Part shown: piece after piece, positions 1-8,216 of the stretch
How positions within the stretch are numbered: position 1 is the first letter of the stretch
Layout: every line of letters begins with the position of its first letter
Source: Corynebacterium uberis
GTDB taxonomy: Bacteria > Actinomycetota > Actinomycetes > Mycobacteriales > Mycobacteriaceae
NCBI RefSeq assembly: GCF_020616335.1
Contig: NZ_CP085051.1
Coordinates: 1,116,001-1,180,000, forward strand
Direction of reading: 5' to 3'
DNA: 64,000 nt
Translations under genes and position numbers: made by a program
The notes under the pieces: generated by a model
Databases searched by the model: none
What the model was told of the DNA's origin: nothing
Seen by the model: the letters and a program-made list of their open reading frames with translations, nothing else

Positions 1-171
1 CAGTCCGGCACCGAACGCAGCGTCAAGGTCCTCGACGTCCTCGCCGACGCCGATCTCATCGAACAAGCCAACCGCGACGCCGCCGCACTCGTCCAGCGCA
101 ACCGCGCCCTCGCCCAACGCTGCGCCGCCGAAATCGCCCCGGATGAACAGGAATTCCTCGACAAAAGCTAA
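1..171 (+). CDS. recG: ATP-dependent DNA helicase RecG, C-terminal end (partial)
   Basis: Only the last 56 codons lie in the window, ending at TAA 169-171. The visible tail (VKVLDVLADADLIEQANRDA, then an Ala/Arg-rich helix) resembles the C-terminal segment of RecG, the branch-migration helicase that remodels stalled forks and Holliday junctions. recG directly upstream of rsmD-coaD is a common actinobacterial order, and that context carries much of the call because no helicase motif is visible here. The stop codon doubles as the first three bases of the proposed rsmD -10 box. Confidence 0.7.
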   Translation, partial: QSGTERSVKVLDVLADADLIEQANRDAAALVQRNRALAQRCAAEIAPDEQEFLDKS

Positions 172-174
172 TCT
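169..174 (+). promoter_or_regulatory. -10 box of a leaderless rsmD promoter
   Basis: TAATCT ends 7 nt before the rsmD ATG at 182, so transcription would begin at or next to the start codon. There is no Shine-Dalgarno sequence before that ATG. The first three bases are the recG stop codon. Confidence 0.5.
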
Positions 175-181
175 TGGCGTC

Positions 182-760
182 ATGGCACGCATCATCTCCG
201 GCCACGCCCGTGGCCGCAAGCTCAAAGTCCCACCGGAAGGAACCCGCCCCACCTCCGACCGCGCCAAGGAAGGCCTCTTCTCCTCCCTCCAAGTCCGCTT
301 CGGCTTCGGAGGACGCACCGTCCTCGACCTCTTCGCAGGATCCGGGGCCCTGGGACTCGAAGCACTCTCCCGCGGAGCACAATCCGTTGTGCTTGTCGAC
401 GCCGCCCGCGCCGCCACCGCAATCATCCGCCACAATGCGCACACCGTCGGCCTTCCCGGCGTGACCATCGAAGAAGCCGTCGCCTCCACCTACGTCGCCC
501 GCGCGCCGCACAATCACTTTGACATGGTGCTTGCCGACCCTCCCTACGACCTCGATGACACCGCCATCGCAGAGATGGTGCGCGCACTCATCCCCACCCT
601 GCGCCCCGGGGCCGTCGTGGTCATCGAGCGCCACAAAGACTCCGCGCCCACCGACTGGCCCGACACCCTGGTACCCACCACCCAGAAACTCAAGAAACGA
701 ACCTACGGCATCGCCCGCATGGACATGGCCGTCTACACCCCCGAAGAGGCAGAACAATGA
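182..760 (+). CDS. rsmD: 16S rRNA (guanine(966)-N2)-methyltransferase RsmD
   Basis: Predicted 192-residue SAM-dependent enzyme that methylates N2 of G966 of 16S rRNA during 30S assembly. It has the Rossmann motif I DLFAGSGALG near residue 49 and the catalytic DPPY motif at residue 119, typical of base N-methyltransferases. An ATG at 143 in the same frame would add 13 residues overlapping recG; I prefer ATG 182 (MARIISGHARGRK), which matches family N-termini and sits 7 nt after a -10-like TAATCT. The stop overlaps the coaD start (ATGA), so the two genes are probably translationally coupled. Confidence 0.93.
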   Translation: MARIISGHARGRKLKVPPEGTRPTSDRAKEGLFSSLQVRFGFGGRTVLDLFAGSGALGLEALSRGAQSVVLVDAARAATAIIRHNAHTVGLPGVTIEEAVASTYVARAPHNHFDMVLADPPYDLDDTAIAEMVRALIPTLRPGAVVVIERHKDSAPTDWPDTLVPTTQKLKKRTYGIARMDMAVYTPEEAEQ

Positions 761-1239
761 AGGTCGTATGCCCCGGATCCTTCGACCCGATCACCATGGG
801 CCACGTCGACGTCATCGAACGCGCAGCCGCCCACTTTGATCAAGTCACCGTGCTGGTCACCGCCAACCCCAACAAAAACACCGGACTATTCACCGTGCCC
901 GAGCGCGTGGAACTCATCCACGACAGCATCGACCACCTGCCCAACGTGGTGGTCGACTCCTGGGGCGGGCTCCTCGTCGACTACACCAGCGCCCACCGCA
1001 TCACCGCCCTGGTCAAAGGCCTGCGCTCCTCGCTGGACTATGACTACGAACTGCCCATGGCACAAATGAACCGCCGACTCTCCGGCGTGGACACCTTCTT
1101 CCTGCCCACCAACGAAAAATACGGCTACGTCTCATCCACCCTGTGCAAGGAAGTCGACCGCTACGGCGGAGACCTCAGCGGACTGCTTCCCGCCCACGTC
1201 ATCGCGGCGATGAAAGCCAAACGGCAGGAAACCCGCTAA
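757..1239 (+). CDS. coaD: Phosphopantetheine adenylyltransferase
   Basis: 160 residues, the usual length. It catalyses the penultimate step of coenzyme A synthesis, ATP plus 4'-phosphopantetheine to dephospho-CoA. The nucleotidyltransferase signature GSFDPITMGH is at the N-terminus (T13-x-G-H16) and the second ATP-binding motif, SSTLCKE, begins near residue 126. Its start overlaps rsmD by 4 nt. The last CoA enzyme, coaE, is also in this window at 11985. Confidence 0.97.
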   Translation: MKVVCPGSFDPITMGHVDVIERAAAHFDQVTVLVTANPNKNTGLFTVPERVELIHDSIDHLPNVVVDSWGGLLVDYTSAHRITALVKGLRSSLDYDYELPMAQMNRRLSGVDTFFLPTNEKYGYVSSTLCKEVDRYGGDLSGLLPAHVIAAMKAKRQETR

Positions 1240-1998
1240 GTGACGGCGCTGACCATCCTCATCATCGCCGGGGCCGTCGCCCTCGGCGCATGCTCGCAAC
1301 GCGCCTCCGGCATGGGCATGGGCATAGTCGGCGGGCCCATCGTCAGCCTGGTACTCGGACCCGCGACCGGAATCCTGGTCATCAACGTCATCGCCTGCGT
1401 CAACGCCATCATCCTGACCTGGGGTGCGCGCCGGGAAGTCTCCTGGAAGCGATTCGGGCTCATCGCTTCCATGCTCATCGTGGGGGCAATCCCGGGGGCG
1501 TGGCTGGTCAGATCGGCCAACCCGGCCCTCCTGCAGGTACTCGTGGGCCTGGCAGTCCTTGCTGCCCTAGGTTTGGTCACCTGGGGCGCGCGGCTCGTGC
1601 CCACCCCGCGCGGGCCCGTCCCAGCCCTGTGCGCCGGGGCAATCGGCGGCTTCATGAACACCCTGGCTGGCGTGGCCGGGCCAGCCATTACTGTCTACGC
1701 CCAGGCCGCCCGCTGGCCTCATGTGATGTATGCGGCCACGCTCCAGCCGATATTTATGGTCTCCGGGCTGCTCTCCGTGGTGGTCAAGACCGTCGGCGGC
1801 GCAGGCAGCCTGGCGGATGTCAGCCTGTGGCTATGGCCCGCGGCTGCTGTGGGGATGGTGGCCGGTATCGCCGCCGGGCGTGCCGTGGCAGGAAGGATCA
1901 CCCACGCGGTAGCCCATCGCGCCGCGCTGACCCTGGCCGTCGCGGGGGCCGGAGCGGTGGTGGTCAGGGGAGCCCTGGCCTGGTGGGCCGGAGTATAG
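1240..1998 (+). CDS. TSUP-family (TauE/SafE-like) membrane permease
   Basis: 252 residues and strongly hydrophobic, with about seven or eight membrane segments and the conserved N-terminal glycine-rich stretch GMGMGIVGGPIVSL seen in TSUP/TauE/SafE anion permeases. Members export or import sulfite, sulfonates or related organic anions; the substrate cannot be inferred here. The GTG start follows the coaD stop with no gap, so it is probably co-transcribed with rsmD-coaD. Confidence 0.8.
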   Translation: MTALTILIIAGAVALGACSQRASGMGMGIVGGPIVSLVLGPATGILVINVIACVNAIILTWGARREVSWKRFGLIASMLIVGAIPGAWLVRSANPALLQVLVGLAVLAALGLVTWGARLVPTPRGPVPALCAGAIGGFMNTLAGVAGPAITVYAQAARWPHVMYAATLQPIFMVSGLLSVVVKTVGGAGSLADVSLWLWPAAAVGMVAGIAAGRAVAGRITHAVAHRAALTLAVAGAGAVVVRGALAWWAGV

Positions 1999-2041
1999 GA
2001 GTATCGGGGCCCCGCTGGGCCCGCGGGGGTGTGGTGAGTTG

Positions 2042-2404
2042 CTACTTCACCACGGCGTGCTGCTTGATCCAGAAGTGACCAAGCTCATCCTTGTAGATGG
2101 TGTCGCCGGCATGCGCGGTCTCATACTCGTTGACGCGCAGCTCGGTGAGGTCACGCGTTTCAGCGGTGGGCTTGACAAACTCTCCGCCGGCGAACCAGGC
2201 CTCAAAGGCGTCCTTCGACGTGGAAGATCCGGAGAAGACGTGCTCTTCAACCTGTGAGGCGCTGGTGGCAGTGGCGGCGGTGGCCGCAACGTCCCCGGAG
2301 GGCTGGGCGGTCTGGGCGACAGCGACGGCACCGGCTGCGGTGGCGGCGAGGCTGGCGGCGGCAGCGAGGGCAGCAGTGGCGGTGGAAAGGCGACGCGGAG
2401 TCAT
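2042..2404 (-). CDS. Small secreted protein of unknown function
   Basis: 120 residues from ATG 2404, chosen because GGGAGA lies 6-8 nt upstream; the open frame extends 20 codons further to 2464 without a better ribosome site. It begins MTPRRLSTATAALAAAASLA, a classical Sec signal peptide rich in Ala, followed by an Ala/Thr linker and a small domain of about 60 residues (EEHVFSGSSTSKDAFEAWFA ... WIKQHAVVK). I do not recognise the mature domain. It has no Cys and is not a lipoprotein. It converges on the TSUP gene. Confidence 0.7.
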   Translation of the reverse strand: MTPRRLSTATAALAAAASLAATAAGAVAVAQTAQPSGDVAATAATATSASQVEEHVFSGSSTSKDAFEAWFAGGEFVKPTAETRDLTELRVNEYETAHAGDTIYKDELGHFWIKQHAVVK

Positions 2405-3173
2405 AGGTTTCTCCCTGTAAGTTGGCTCGTACGGATCGAAATGGTCAATGAAGATGTGGGCCAAGTCTACGGGGGTACCTCTTGGGCTGCAAGGGTCTGC
2501 GCTCGGTGTGTTATGTGCACGAAGGCGCCGCTTGGGGATCTACGCTTCCTCGCGTCAACTGAGTCACTGTGACGGTTTCCTGGCGGACCAGCACTCCCGG
2601 GCGGGTGCGTTGCTTCGAAGGTGCCCTTCCGGTCTCGCAGGCAGTCTATACTGAAAGAAAAAATATGGTAAGCGATAAACACGCTGTAAAAAATGGTCCA
2701 CAAATCTACCCCTAATACTGAAATGTAGCTTCGGTGCAGCACCATGGGAGATGGTACTATGCCGTGCAGGAATATCCCTGGTTGCTTGTACAAACGCGAT
2801 AGAAAGCTTTCAAAACTTGCGAATAGACTCTTATCAGCGGACGTGTTGGTGGGCCCTTACAGAATGACCTACCGGGAAAATGTGCCGAGAACCAGGACTT
2901 ATAATAGGGCACCTAAACAACGCCCCCAGCACCGCCTCATACCCCCGAAGGGGGAGGGGCGAGCTGCGCGGTACCCCGCGGTTGCGCACACTGGGATGAT
3001 GACAAAGTCAACGCATCACGTTTTTGTTCCCGGCCGCGACCTAGGCGGTGCCGTCTTCTCGTTTGCTCGTGCACGCGTGGGTACACGGTGCCCGTCCGGA
3101 GCACACCGTCGACGCGGTTGGGGTGGCCCCACGCCACTGGCCGGGCTCCGCGCGCGATCCGTGGGGAGGCGTT
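2405..3173. other. Gene-poor 769-bp gap left of the integrase, partly AT-rich
   Basis: No convincing gene is visible. From about 2640 to 2920 the base composition is clearly more AT-rich than the surroundings, consistent with remnant foreign DNA. A perfect TATAAT is at 2900-2905 but has no good -35 partner; it may drive the integrase. Two open frames (minus 2467-2793 and plus 2744-3187) have no recognisable domain or start context. No second copy of the tRNA 3' end, expected at the far end of an integrated element, was found here by eye. Confidence 0.5.
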
Positions 3174-4352
3174 GTGGCGCGGCATAGGCAGCCTGGGAGT
3201 TTTTGGGTTGATGATCTGTGGGTGCGCAGCCGCGGTGGCGGGCATACGGCGCGCTATGGGGTAGGAAAGCGCTGGCGTGCGTGTGTGGTCTATCCCGCAC
3301 CGGTGGGCCTGCGCACTAAGGCGTTTTCTAGGAAGGCTGATGCTCAGCGCTATGCCGCGGACGAGGCGGCCCGGGCGTTGCGCGGCAGCGGGGCGGCCAC
3401 GTTGCTGCGCGGGTTGACCGTCGGGGAGGTCTACTCCTGGTGGTTCGAGGAGGCTCAGCGCAAGGTGGAATTGGGGCGGATGAAAAAGACCTCGTTGGTC
3501 GATTACCAGAGCGTGTGGAAGAACCATGTGAAACCGGTGTGGGCCGATGAATGGGTAGGTGATATCCGGCAGTCGCAGCTGCAGCAGTGGGTCGATGCCC
3601 AGCTGAAAGCAGGCTGTGCGCCCAGCGCTCTGCGCAAAGCTAAATCCCTTTTAAGTCAAATATTTAAAAAGGCAGCCTCCCAGGGGTGCTTGGAAAACAA
3701 CCCTGCCGCCGGGGTGGAGGTGGCCCAGCCGCGGCGCCGCGAGCCCGTGGTGCTGGACCCGCGGGAGGTGGAGGCCCTGGCGCGGGAGTGCGCGCCGTAT
3801 GAGGGGCTGGTGCGCTCCTTTGCCTATGTGGGGTGGCGCTACGGGGAGGCGACGTCGTTACGCATCGGCGATGTGGACTTCAGCGCGGGACGGGCTCGGG
3901 TGTGGCAGACGGATTCCGGCGGGACCACCAAGACGCGGGCTGCGCGCACGGTGGCGCTGCCGCGGCGAGTGGTGGCCGATATGCGCCCGCTGTGTGCGGG
4001 CAGGGCGGCACAGGAGCGGGTGTTTGTGAGTCGGCGCGGAAAGCGGCTGTGGAACCAGACCTTCCATGAGCACGTCTTCGACCCGGCGAAGATCCGTTTG
4101 GGGCGCCCTGAGCTGCGGATCCATGATCTGCGCCATTTTGCCATCACCACGATGATCGGTGAGGGGGTGCCGCTGCCGGTTATTCAGGCGCAGGTGGGCC
4201 ACGCGACCCCGACGATGACCCTGGGGGTGTACGCGCACGTGCGGGAGCGGGATCTTGGACAGGCGGCACGGGTCATGGACGAACTGGTGTCTACTGTGTG
4301 TTTACCGCCGCTGGATTCCCCTTCGCCCCCGCTGCCGCCGACACCCCTGTGA
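3174..4352 (+). CDS. Phage-type tyrosine recombinase (integrase)
   Basis: 392 residues from GTG 3174, chosen because GGGGAGG lies just upstream and the product then begins VARHRQPGSF, like other phage integrases; the frame is open back to 3048. Order: arm-type DNA-binding domain (about residues 5-60), SAM-like core-binding domain (about 70-180), catalytic domain. Catalytic residues are all present: R222 (GWRYGE), H317 and R320 (HDLRH), H343 (GHAT) and Y353 (VYAHV). The C-terminus is Pro-rich. It ends 13 bp from the 3' end of the neighbouring tRNA gene, the classical position for an integrase beside its attachment site. No excisionase, repressor or structural phage gene is nearby, so it is an orphan or the last remnant of an element. 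Confidence 0.9.
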   Translation: MARHRQPGSFWVDDLWVRSRGGGHTARYGVGKRWRACVVYPAPVGLRTKAFSRKADAQRYAADEAARALRGSGAATLLRGLTVGEVYSWWFEEAQRKVELGRMKKTSLVDYQSVWKNHVKPVWADEWVGDIRQSQLQQWVDAQLKAGCAPSALRKAKSLLSQIFKKAASQGCLENNPAAGVEVAQPRRREPVVLDPREVEALARECAPYEGLVRSFAYVGWRYGEATSLRIGDVDFSAGRARVWQTDSGGTTKTRAARTVALPRRVVADMRPLCAGRAAQERVFVSRRGKRLWNQTFHEHVFDPAKIRLGRPELRIHDLRHFAITTMIGEGVPLPVIQAQVGHATPTMTLGVYAHVRERDLGQAARVMDELVSTVCLPPLDSPSPPLPPTPL

Positions 4353-4365
4353 CCTGGCGGTTTAG

Positions 4366-4442
4366 TGGTGCCCCCGGTGAGACTCGAACTCACACTGAAC
4401 GGGTTTTGAATCCGTTGCCTCTGCCAATTGGGCTACGGGGGC
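4366..4442 (-). tRNA. tRNA with CAA (Leu) anticodon, encoded CCA, short variable loop
   Basis: Read on the minus strand, a 77-nt cloverleaf including an encoded CCA. Acceptor stem GCCCCCG/CGGGGGC, T-arm GTGAG-TTCGAGT-CTCAC, discriminator A. The anticodon loop TTCAAAA gives CAA (decodes UUG, Leu). The variable region is only 5 nt (TCAGT), whereas bacterial tRNA-Leu normally has a long arm, and the last anticodon-stem pair is an A-C mismatch. It is therefore either an atypical Leu tRNA or a tRNA-like gene. The integrase ends 13 bp from its 3' end, which is probably an attB. Confidence 0.8.
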
Positions 4443-4486
4443 GTTCACCGTTGAGGACCCTGCGGGTGCCGTAACGGCCGGGGGAT

Positions 4487-4517
4487 AGTCTAGCCCACCG
4501 GGACGCCGGAGGGTAAA
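4487..4517 (-). promoter_or_regulatory. Candidate tRNA promoter
   Basis: On the minus strand, TAGACT (plus 4487-4492) lies about 45 nt upstream of the mature tRNA 5' end, with TTTACC (4512-4517) as a possible -35 box. The 19-nt spacing is longer than ideal. Confidence 0.35.
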
Positions 4518-4529
4518 TCCGGCGGTGGG
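4494..4529. repeat. Large inverted repeat between the divergent tRNA and polA promoters
   Basis: CGCCGGA (4504-4510) and TCCGGCG (4518-4524) are perfect 7-bp arms around GGGTAAA, and CCCACC (4494-4499) with GGTGGG (4524-4529) extends the symmetry outward with a 4-nt bulge. It lies between and partly overlaps the two predicted promoters, so it could be an operator or a cruciform; no regulator is known for it. Confidence 0.5.
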
Positions 4530-4552
4530 CACCGGCACCCAGGCGCCTGACA

Positions 4553-4558
4553 TAGACT
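4553..4558 (+). promoter_or_regulatory. -10 box of a leaderless polA promoter
   Basis: TAGACT is followed by exactly 7 nt and then the polA ATG at 4566. No Shine-Dalgarno sequence precedes the ATG. Confidence 0.5.
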
Positions 4559-4565
4559 CGTGGGC

Positions 4566-7169
4566 ATGCCTGAGACCCCTGATGATTCTGCCGTGTCCGC
4601 GTCGAATTCCACGGACACGCTCCTGCTGATCGACGGCCATTCGATGGCTTTCCGCGCCTTTTATGCCCTACCTGCGGAGAAGTTCTCTACCGCAGGGGGC
4701 CAGCACACCAACGCCGTGTATGGGTTTTTGCAGATGTTGTCGGGCATCCTGCGCGACGAGCAGCCCACGCACGTGGCGGTTGCCTTTGACGTGGGCCGCA
4801 AGACCTTCCGCACGGAGATCTTCCCGGAGTACAAGGCGCAGCGCGATGCCGCCCCGGAGGAGTTTCGCGGCCAGGTGGGCATCATTCAGGAGGTCCTGGA
4901 GCTGCTGGGCATTACCACCTTGACCAAGGACAACGTGGAGGCCGATGACATCATCGCCACCCTGGCCACCCGCTCGACGATGAATAACCTGCTGGTCACC
5001 GGGGATCGGGACTATTTCCAGCTGGTCAATGACCACACCACGGTGCTCTATCCGGTCAAGGGCGTGTCCACCATGGTGCGCTATACCCCTGAGATGGTGG
5101 AGGAAAAGTATGGGCTGACCCCCGAGCAGTACCCGGATTTTGCCGCCCTGCGTGGGGATCCCTCGGACAACTTGCCCGGAATCCCGAAGGTGGGCCCGAA
5201 AACCGCCACCAAGTGGATTGTGCAGTTCGGCAGCCTCGATGAGCTGCTGGACCACGCCGAGGACGTGAAGGGCAAGGTGGGGGAGTCCCTGCGCGAGCGC
5301 ATCGATCAGGTGCGCCTGAACCGCCAGCTGACGCAGATGATCACGGACCTTGACCTGCCCGTGGGGCCGGAGGATCTGGCCCGTCGTAGTGTGGATCCTG
5401 CCGCGGTGGCGGAGAAGTTCGATGAGCTGCAATTCGGCACAGGCTTGCGCGAGCGGGTGCTCGCGGTCGTGCCCACCACAGGGGAAGCCGCGCCGACGAC
5501 TGAAGCGCTTATCGACGTCTCCGTGGTCACCGATGTCTCCTGGCTCACCGACTGCGAGGCCGCCGCGGTCTACTGCGACGGGCAGGAGACGCTGGCGTTT
5601 GTCTCTACCGATCATGAGGGCCTGGTGGTCAACCTCGGTGAGCTGGATGCCGCGGAGGAAAAGATCGTTGCGCAGTGGCTGGCCGGCCCGTCCCAGGTGA
5701 TCGCGCACGGCGGCAAGAAGCTGATCGCGTTTCTGCGCGAGCGCGGCTTGGAGCTGGTCGGATTGAGCCACGACACGCTCATCGCCGCCTACCTGCTGCG
5801 CCCCGGCCAGCGCACCTATGAGCTTGCCGAGGTCTGCCAGCGCCATCTCGCCCAGGCCGTGGACGAGGACCCGATTTCCCAGGCGGCGGCCATTGTCCGG
5901 CTTGCGGAATCCCTGACGCAGCAGCTCCTCGAGTTGGGCATCTACGAGCTCTATTCCGACCTCGAACTGCCCCTCGTCAGCGTCCTGGCGCAGATGGAGG
6001 CCACCGGCATCGCCGTGGATCACAGCGTGCTGGAACGCCAGCTAGACAGCTTCAACGATGAGGTGGCCACCCAGGAACAGGCGGCCCGGGACTTAGCTGA
6101 TGACCCCACCCTCAACGTCTCCTCGCCCAAGCAATTGCAAACGGTGCTTTTTGAACACCTCGGGTTGCCCAAGACAAAGAAAACAAAGACGGGCTACTCC
6201 ACGGCGGCGAAGGAAATTGAACAACTGGCGGTCAAACACCCGCACCCCTTCCTGGAACACCTGCTGGCCTACCGCCAATACCAGAAGCTTGCCTCAACCC
6301 TGGAGGGCCTGATCAAGGCCATCGAGCCGGACGGGAGGATTCACACCACCTTCAATCAGACCGTGGCCTCCACCGGGCGTTTGTCCTCGACGGACCCGAA
6401 TTTGCAGAACATTCCGGTGCGCACCGCTGCCGGGCGCACCATTCGCTCCGCCTTTGTGGTGGGCCAGGATTTTGAGACCCTCCTGACCGCGGATTACTCC
6501 CAAATTGAAATGCGAGTCATGGCCCACCTTTCCCAGGATCCGGGCCTGATTACCGCTTATCAGCGCGGCGAAGACCTGCATGACTTTGTCGGTTCCCAGG
6601 TTTTTGATGTGCCCATCGACGGCGTGACTCCGGAATTGCGCCGCCGGGTCAAGGCCATGTCCTACGGGCTGGTGTATGGCCTGTCCGCCTACGGGTTGTC
6701 CCAGCAATTGGGCATCCCCGCGGGGGAGGCCAAAGATATCATGGCCGCCTATTTTGAGCGCTTCGGCGGGGTGAAAAACTACCTGGACACGGTGGTCGAG
6801 CAGGCGCGCCGCGATGGCTACACGGCAACGCTTTTTGGCCGCCGCCGCTACCTGCCCGAGCTGACCTCTACCAACCGCGTGGCGCGCGAAAACGCGGAAC
6901 GCGCGGCACTCAATGCCCCGATTCAGGGAACGGCAGCGGACATCATCAAGATCGCCATGCTGCGGGTGCACCGGCGGTTGCGCGACGAGGGCGTGGCCTC
7001 TCGGGTGCTGCTCCAGGTTCACGATGAACTCGTCGTCGAGGTTGCGCCGGGAGAGCAGGAGACCATCCGCCAGTTAGTCGTGGAGGAGATGGATTCCGCG
7101 ATCACCCTGCGGGTGCCCCTCGAAGTGTCTGTGGGGGTGGGCCCCAACTGGGACGCGGCGGGCCACTAG
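4566..7169 (+). CDS. polA: DNA polymerase I
   Basis: 867 residues from ATG 4566 (an in-frame GTG at 4560 would add two). Three domains: N-terminal 5' nuclease (about 1-290, starting LLLIDGHSMAFRAFYAL, with metal-site Asp clusters such as EADDIIATLA and GDRDYFQL), a middle 3'-5' exonuclease-like domain, and a C-terminal polymerase (about 490-867) with motif A TADYSQIEMR, motif B RRRVKAMSYGLVYG and motif C QVHDELVVEV. The middle domain lacks the DxE metal ligands, so it probably does not proofread, as in other actinobacterial PolA. It removes Okazaki primers and fills repair gaps. Its stop overlaps the stop of the convergent methyltransferase. Confidence 0.97.
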   Translation: MPETPDDSAVSASNSTDTLLLIDGHSMAFRAFYALPAEKFSTAGGQHTNAVYGFLQMLSGILRDEQPTHVAVAFDVGRKTFRTEIFPEYKAQRDAAPEEFRGQVGIIQEVLELLGITTLTKDNVEADDIIATLATRSTMNNLLVTGDRDYFQLVNDHTTVLYPVKGVSTMVRYTPEMVEEKYGLTPEQYPDFAALRGDPSDNLPGIPKVGPKTATKWIVQFGSLDELLDHAEDVKGKVGESLRERIDQVRLNRQLTQMITDLDLPVGPEDLARRSVDPAAVAEKFDELQFGTGLRERVLAVVPTTGEAAPTTEALIDVSVVTDVSWLTDCEAAAVYCDGQETLAFVSTDHEGLVVNLGELDAAEEKIVAQWLAGPSQVIAHGGKKLIAFLRERGLELVGLSHDTLIAAYLLRPGQRTYELAEVCQRHLAQAVDEDPISQAAAIVRLAESLTQQLLELGIYELYSDLELPLVSVLAQMEATGIAVDHSVLERQLDSFNDEVATQEQAARDLADDPTLNVSSPKQLQTVLFEHLGLPKTKKTKTGYSTAAKEIEQLAVKHPHPFLEHLLAYRQYQKLASTLEGLIKAIEPDGRIHTTFNQTVASTGRLSSTDPNLQNIPVRTAAGRTIRSAFVVGQDFETLLTADYSQIEMRVMAHLSQDPGLITAYQRGEDLHDFVGSQVFDVPIDGVTPELRRRVKAMSYGLVYGLSAYGLSQQLGIPAGEAKDIMAAYFERFGGVKNYLDTVVEQARRDGYTATLFGRRRYLPELTSTNRVARENAERAALNAPIQGTAADIIKIAMLRVHRRLRDEGVASRVLLQVHDELVVEVAPGEQETIRQLVVEEMDSAITLRVPLEVSVGVGPNWDAAGH

Positions 7170-7909
7170 TCGCCGGGCTGCGCGCTCTTCTGGGCGATGA
7201 AGATGGCCGTGCCGGGAATGACTGCGCCCCGCTGCGGTGACCACTGGCCCCAGGTGGTGGACAGCTGCGCGGGCCACGTGGGCTCCAGGACGTCGATAAG
7301 CGTCATCCCGTTGCCGCGCAGTGCGCGGATGTAATCGCCGAAGCTGTGGTGGTACTCCGCGTAGGTCAGGGTGCCGGCGTCATCGTATTCCTCGTAGGCG
7401 TGCTCGAAATAGCTGTGCGCCACCTGCAAGGTGGTGGGGTCATCGGCAAAGACCCAGCGCATGGGGTGGGCCACGGAAAACACGCAGCGCCCACCGGGGC
7501 GCAACACGCGGGCGACCTCAGCGAATGCCGGGTTGAGGTCCGGCAGGAAGGGAAACGCGCCGAAGGCGGAAAAGACCGTATCGGCGCACCCGCTGGCCAG
7601 GGGCAGCGCCAGGGCATCGGCCTGCAACCGGGGCACCGTCGGGTCCGGGCAGTGGGCCAGCATTTCGGCGGAAATATCCAGCCCGATGGCCAGGCGAGCG
7701 CGGCCCTGCAGCCAGCGCGTGCACGGCGCGGAGCCGCAGCCCACCTCGACGATGACGGCGTCGGAGGTGTCCCCGAGGAGCCCGGCGGTGGATTCGTGAA
7801 GCATCTCGGGGCACCAATAAAACGATGCTAAGTACTCCGGGTGTGCGCGGTGGTAGGACGCAGCGTCAGCGTCCCACCAGAGTTGATTCGCGGCGGATGC
7901 TGCGTGCAT
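7166..7909 (-). CDS. Class I SAM-dependent methyltransferase
   Basis: 247 residues from ATG 7909, preceded by AAGGA at a suitable distance; the frame is open back to 7999. SAM-binding motif I VIVEVGCGSAP, the acidic post-I residue in AIGLDISAEML and the post-motif VLRPGGRCVFSVAHPMRW place it in the Methyltransf_11/UbiE-like group that acts on small molecules. The substrate is unknown. In actinobacteria a similar gene often sits beside polA or rpsA. It converges on polA, with stop codons overlapping. Confidence 0.85.
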   Translation of the reverse strand: MHAASAANQLWWDADAASYHRAHPEYLASFYWCPEMLHESTAGLLGDTSDAVIVEVGCGSAPCTRWLQGRARLAIGLDISAEMLAHCPDPTVPRLQADALALPLASGCADTVFSAFGAFPFLPDLNPAFAEVARVLRPGGRCVFSVAHPMRWVFADDPTTLQVAHSYFEHAYEEYDDAGTLTYAEYHHSFGDYIRALRGNGMTLIDVLEPTWPAQLSTTWGQWSPQRGAVIPGTAIFIAQKSAQPGD

Positions 7910-8216
7910 GGGGTGAGAGTCCTTTTGCCTGAGGGAAGAATCAGCGGATGATGTGCTGACAGGGTGCGGTCCGGTAGTGCGAAAATCGAGGCGCAACACG
8001 GCGTGTCCTACGCTTGATTCTGCTCGAATGCGGGGGTAGGGTTGTGCCCGCGTGTCTACGTTCGAGTTCGGCCTGCCTTGATAGGAGGGCGGCCCGGATT
8101 GTCGGCCGGGATCACCAGATCATCACTATCTAGCCGCTGTGCTGGGGATCTGCGTGAGAGACGCGCACCTCTGTCCGTCTACTAGATCCTATCTCAACCC
8201 CGGAGCACCAATACAT

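Noticed and set aside
2467-2793. 108-codon minus-strand frame in the AT-rich gap
   Set aside because: Mixed composition, no recognisable motif and no start context; not supported as a gene.
3048-3173. Longer integrase start at 3048
   Set aside because: The extra 42 residues are atypical for integrases and lack a ribosome site; GTG 3174 has GGGGAGG upstream.
2744-3187. 147-codon open frame upstream of the integrase (possible excisionase)
   Set aside because: No helix-turn-helix pattern, no good ribosome site, and the second half is Arg/Gly-rich filler that overlaps the integrase start.
4668-6023. 451-codon open frame antisense to polA
   Set aside because: Shadow frame caused by GC-rich codon bias; His/Leu/Gly-rich product without domains, and polA in the other direction is unambiguous.
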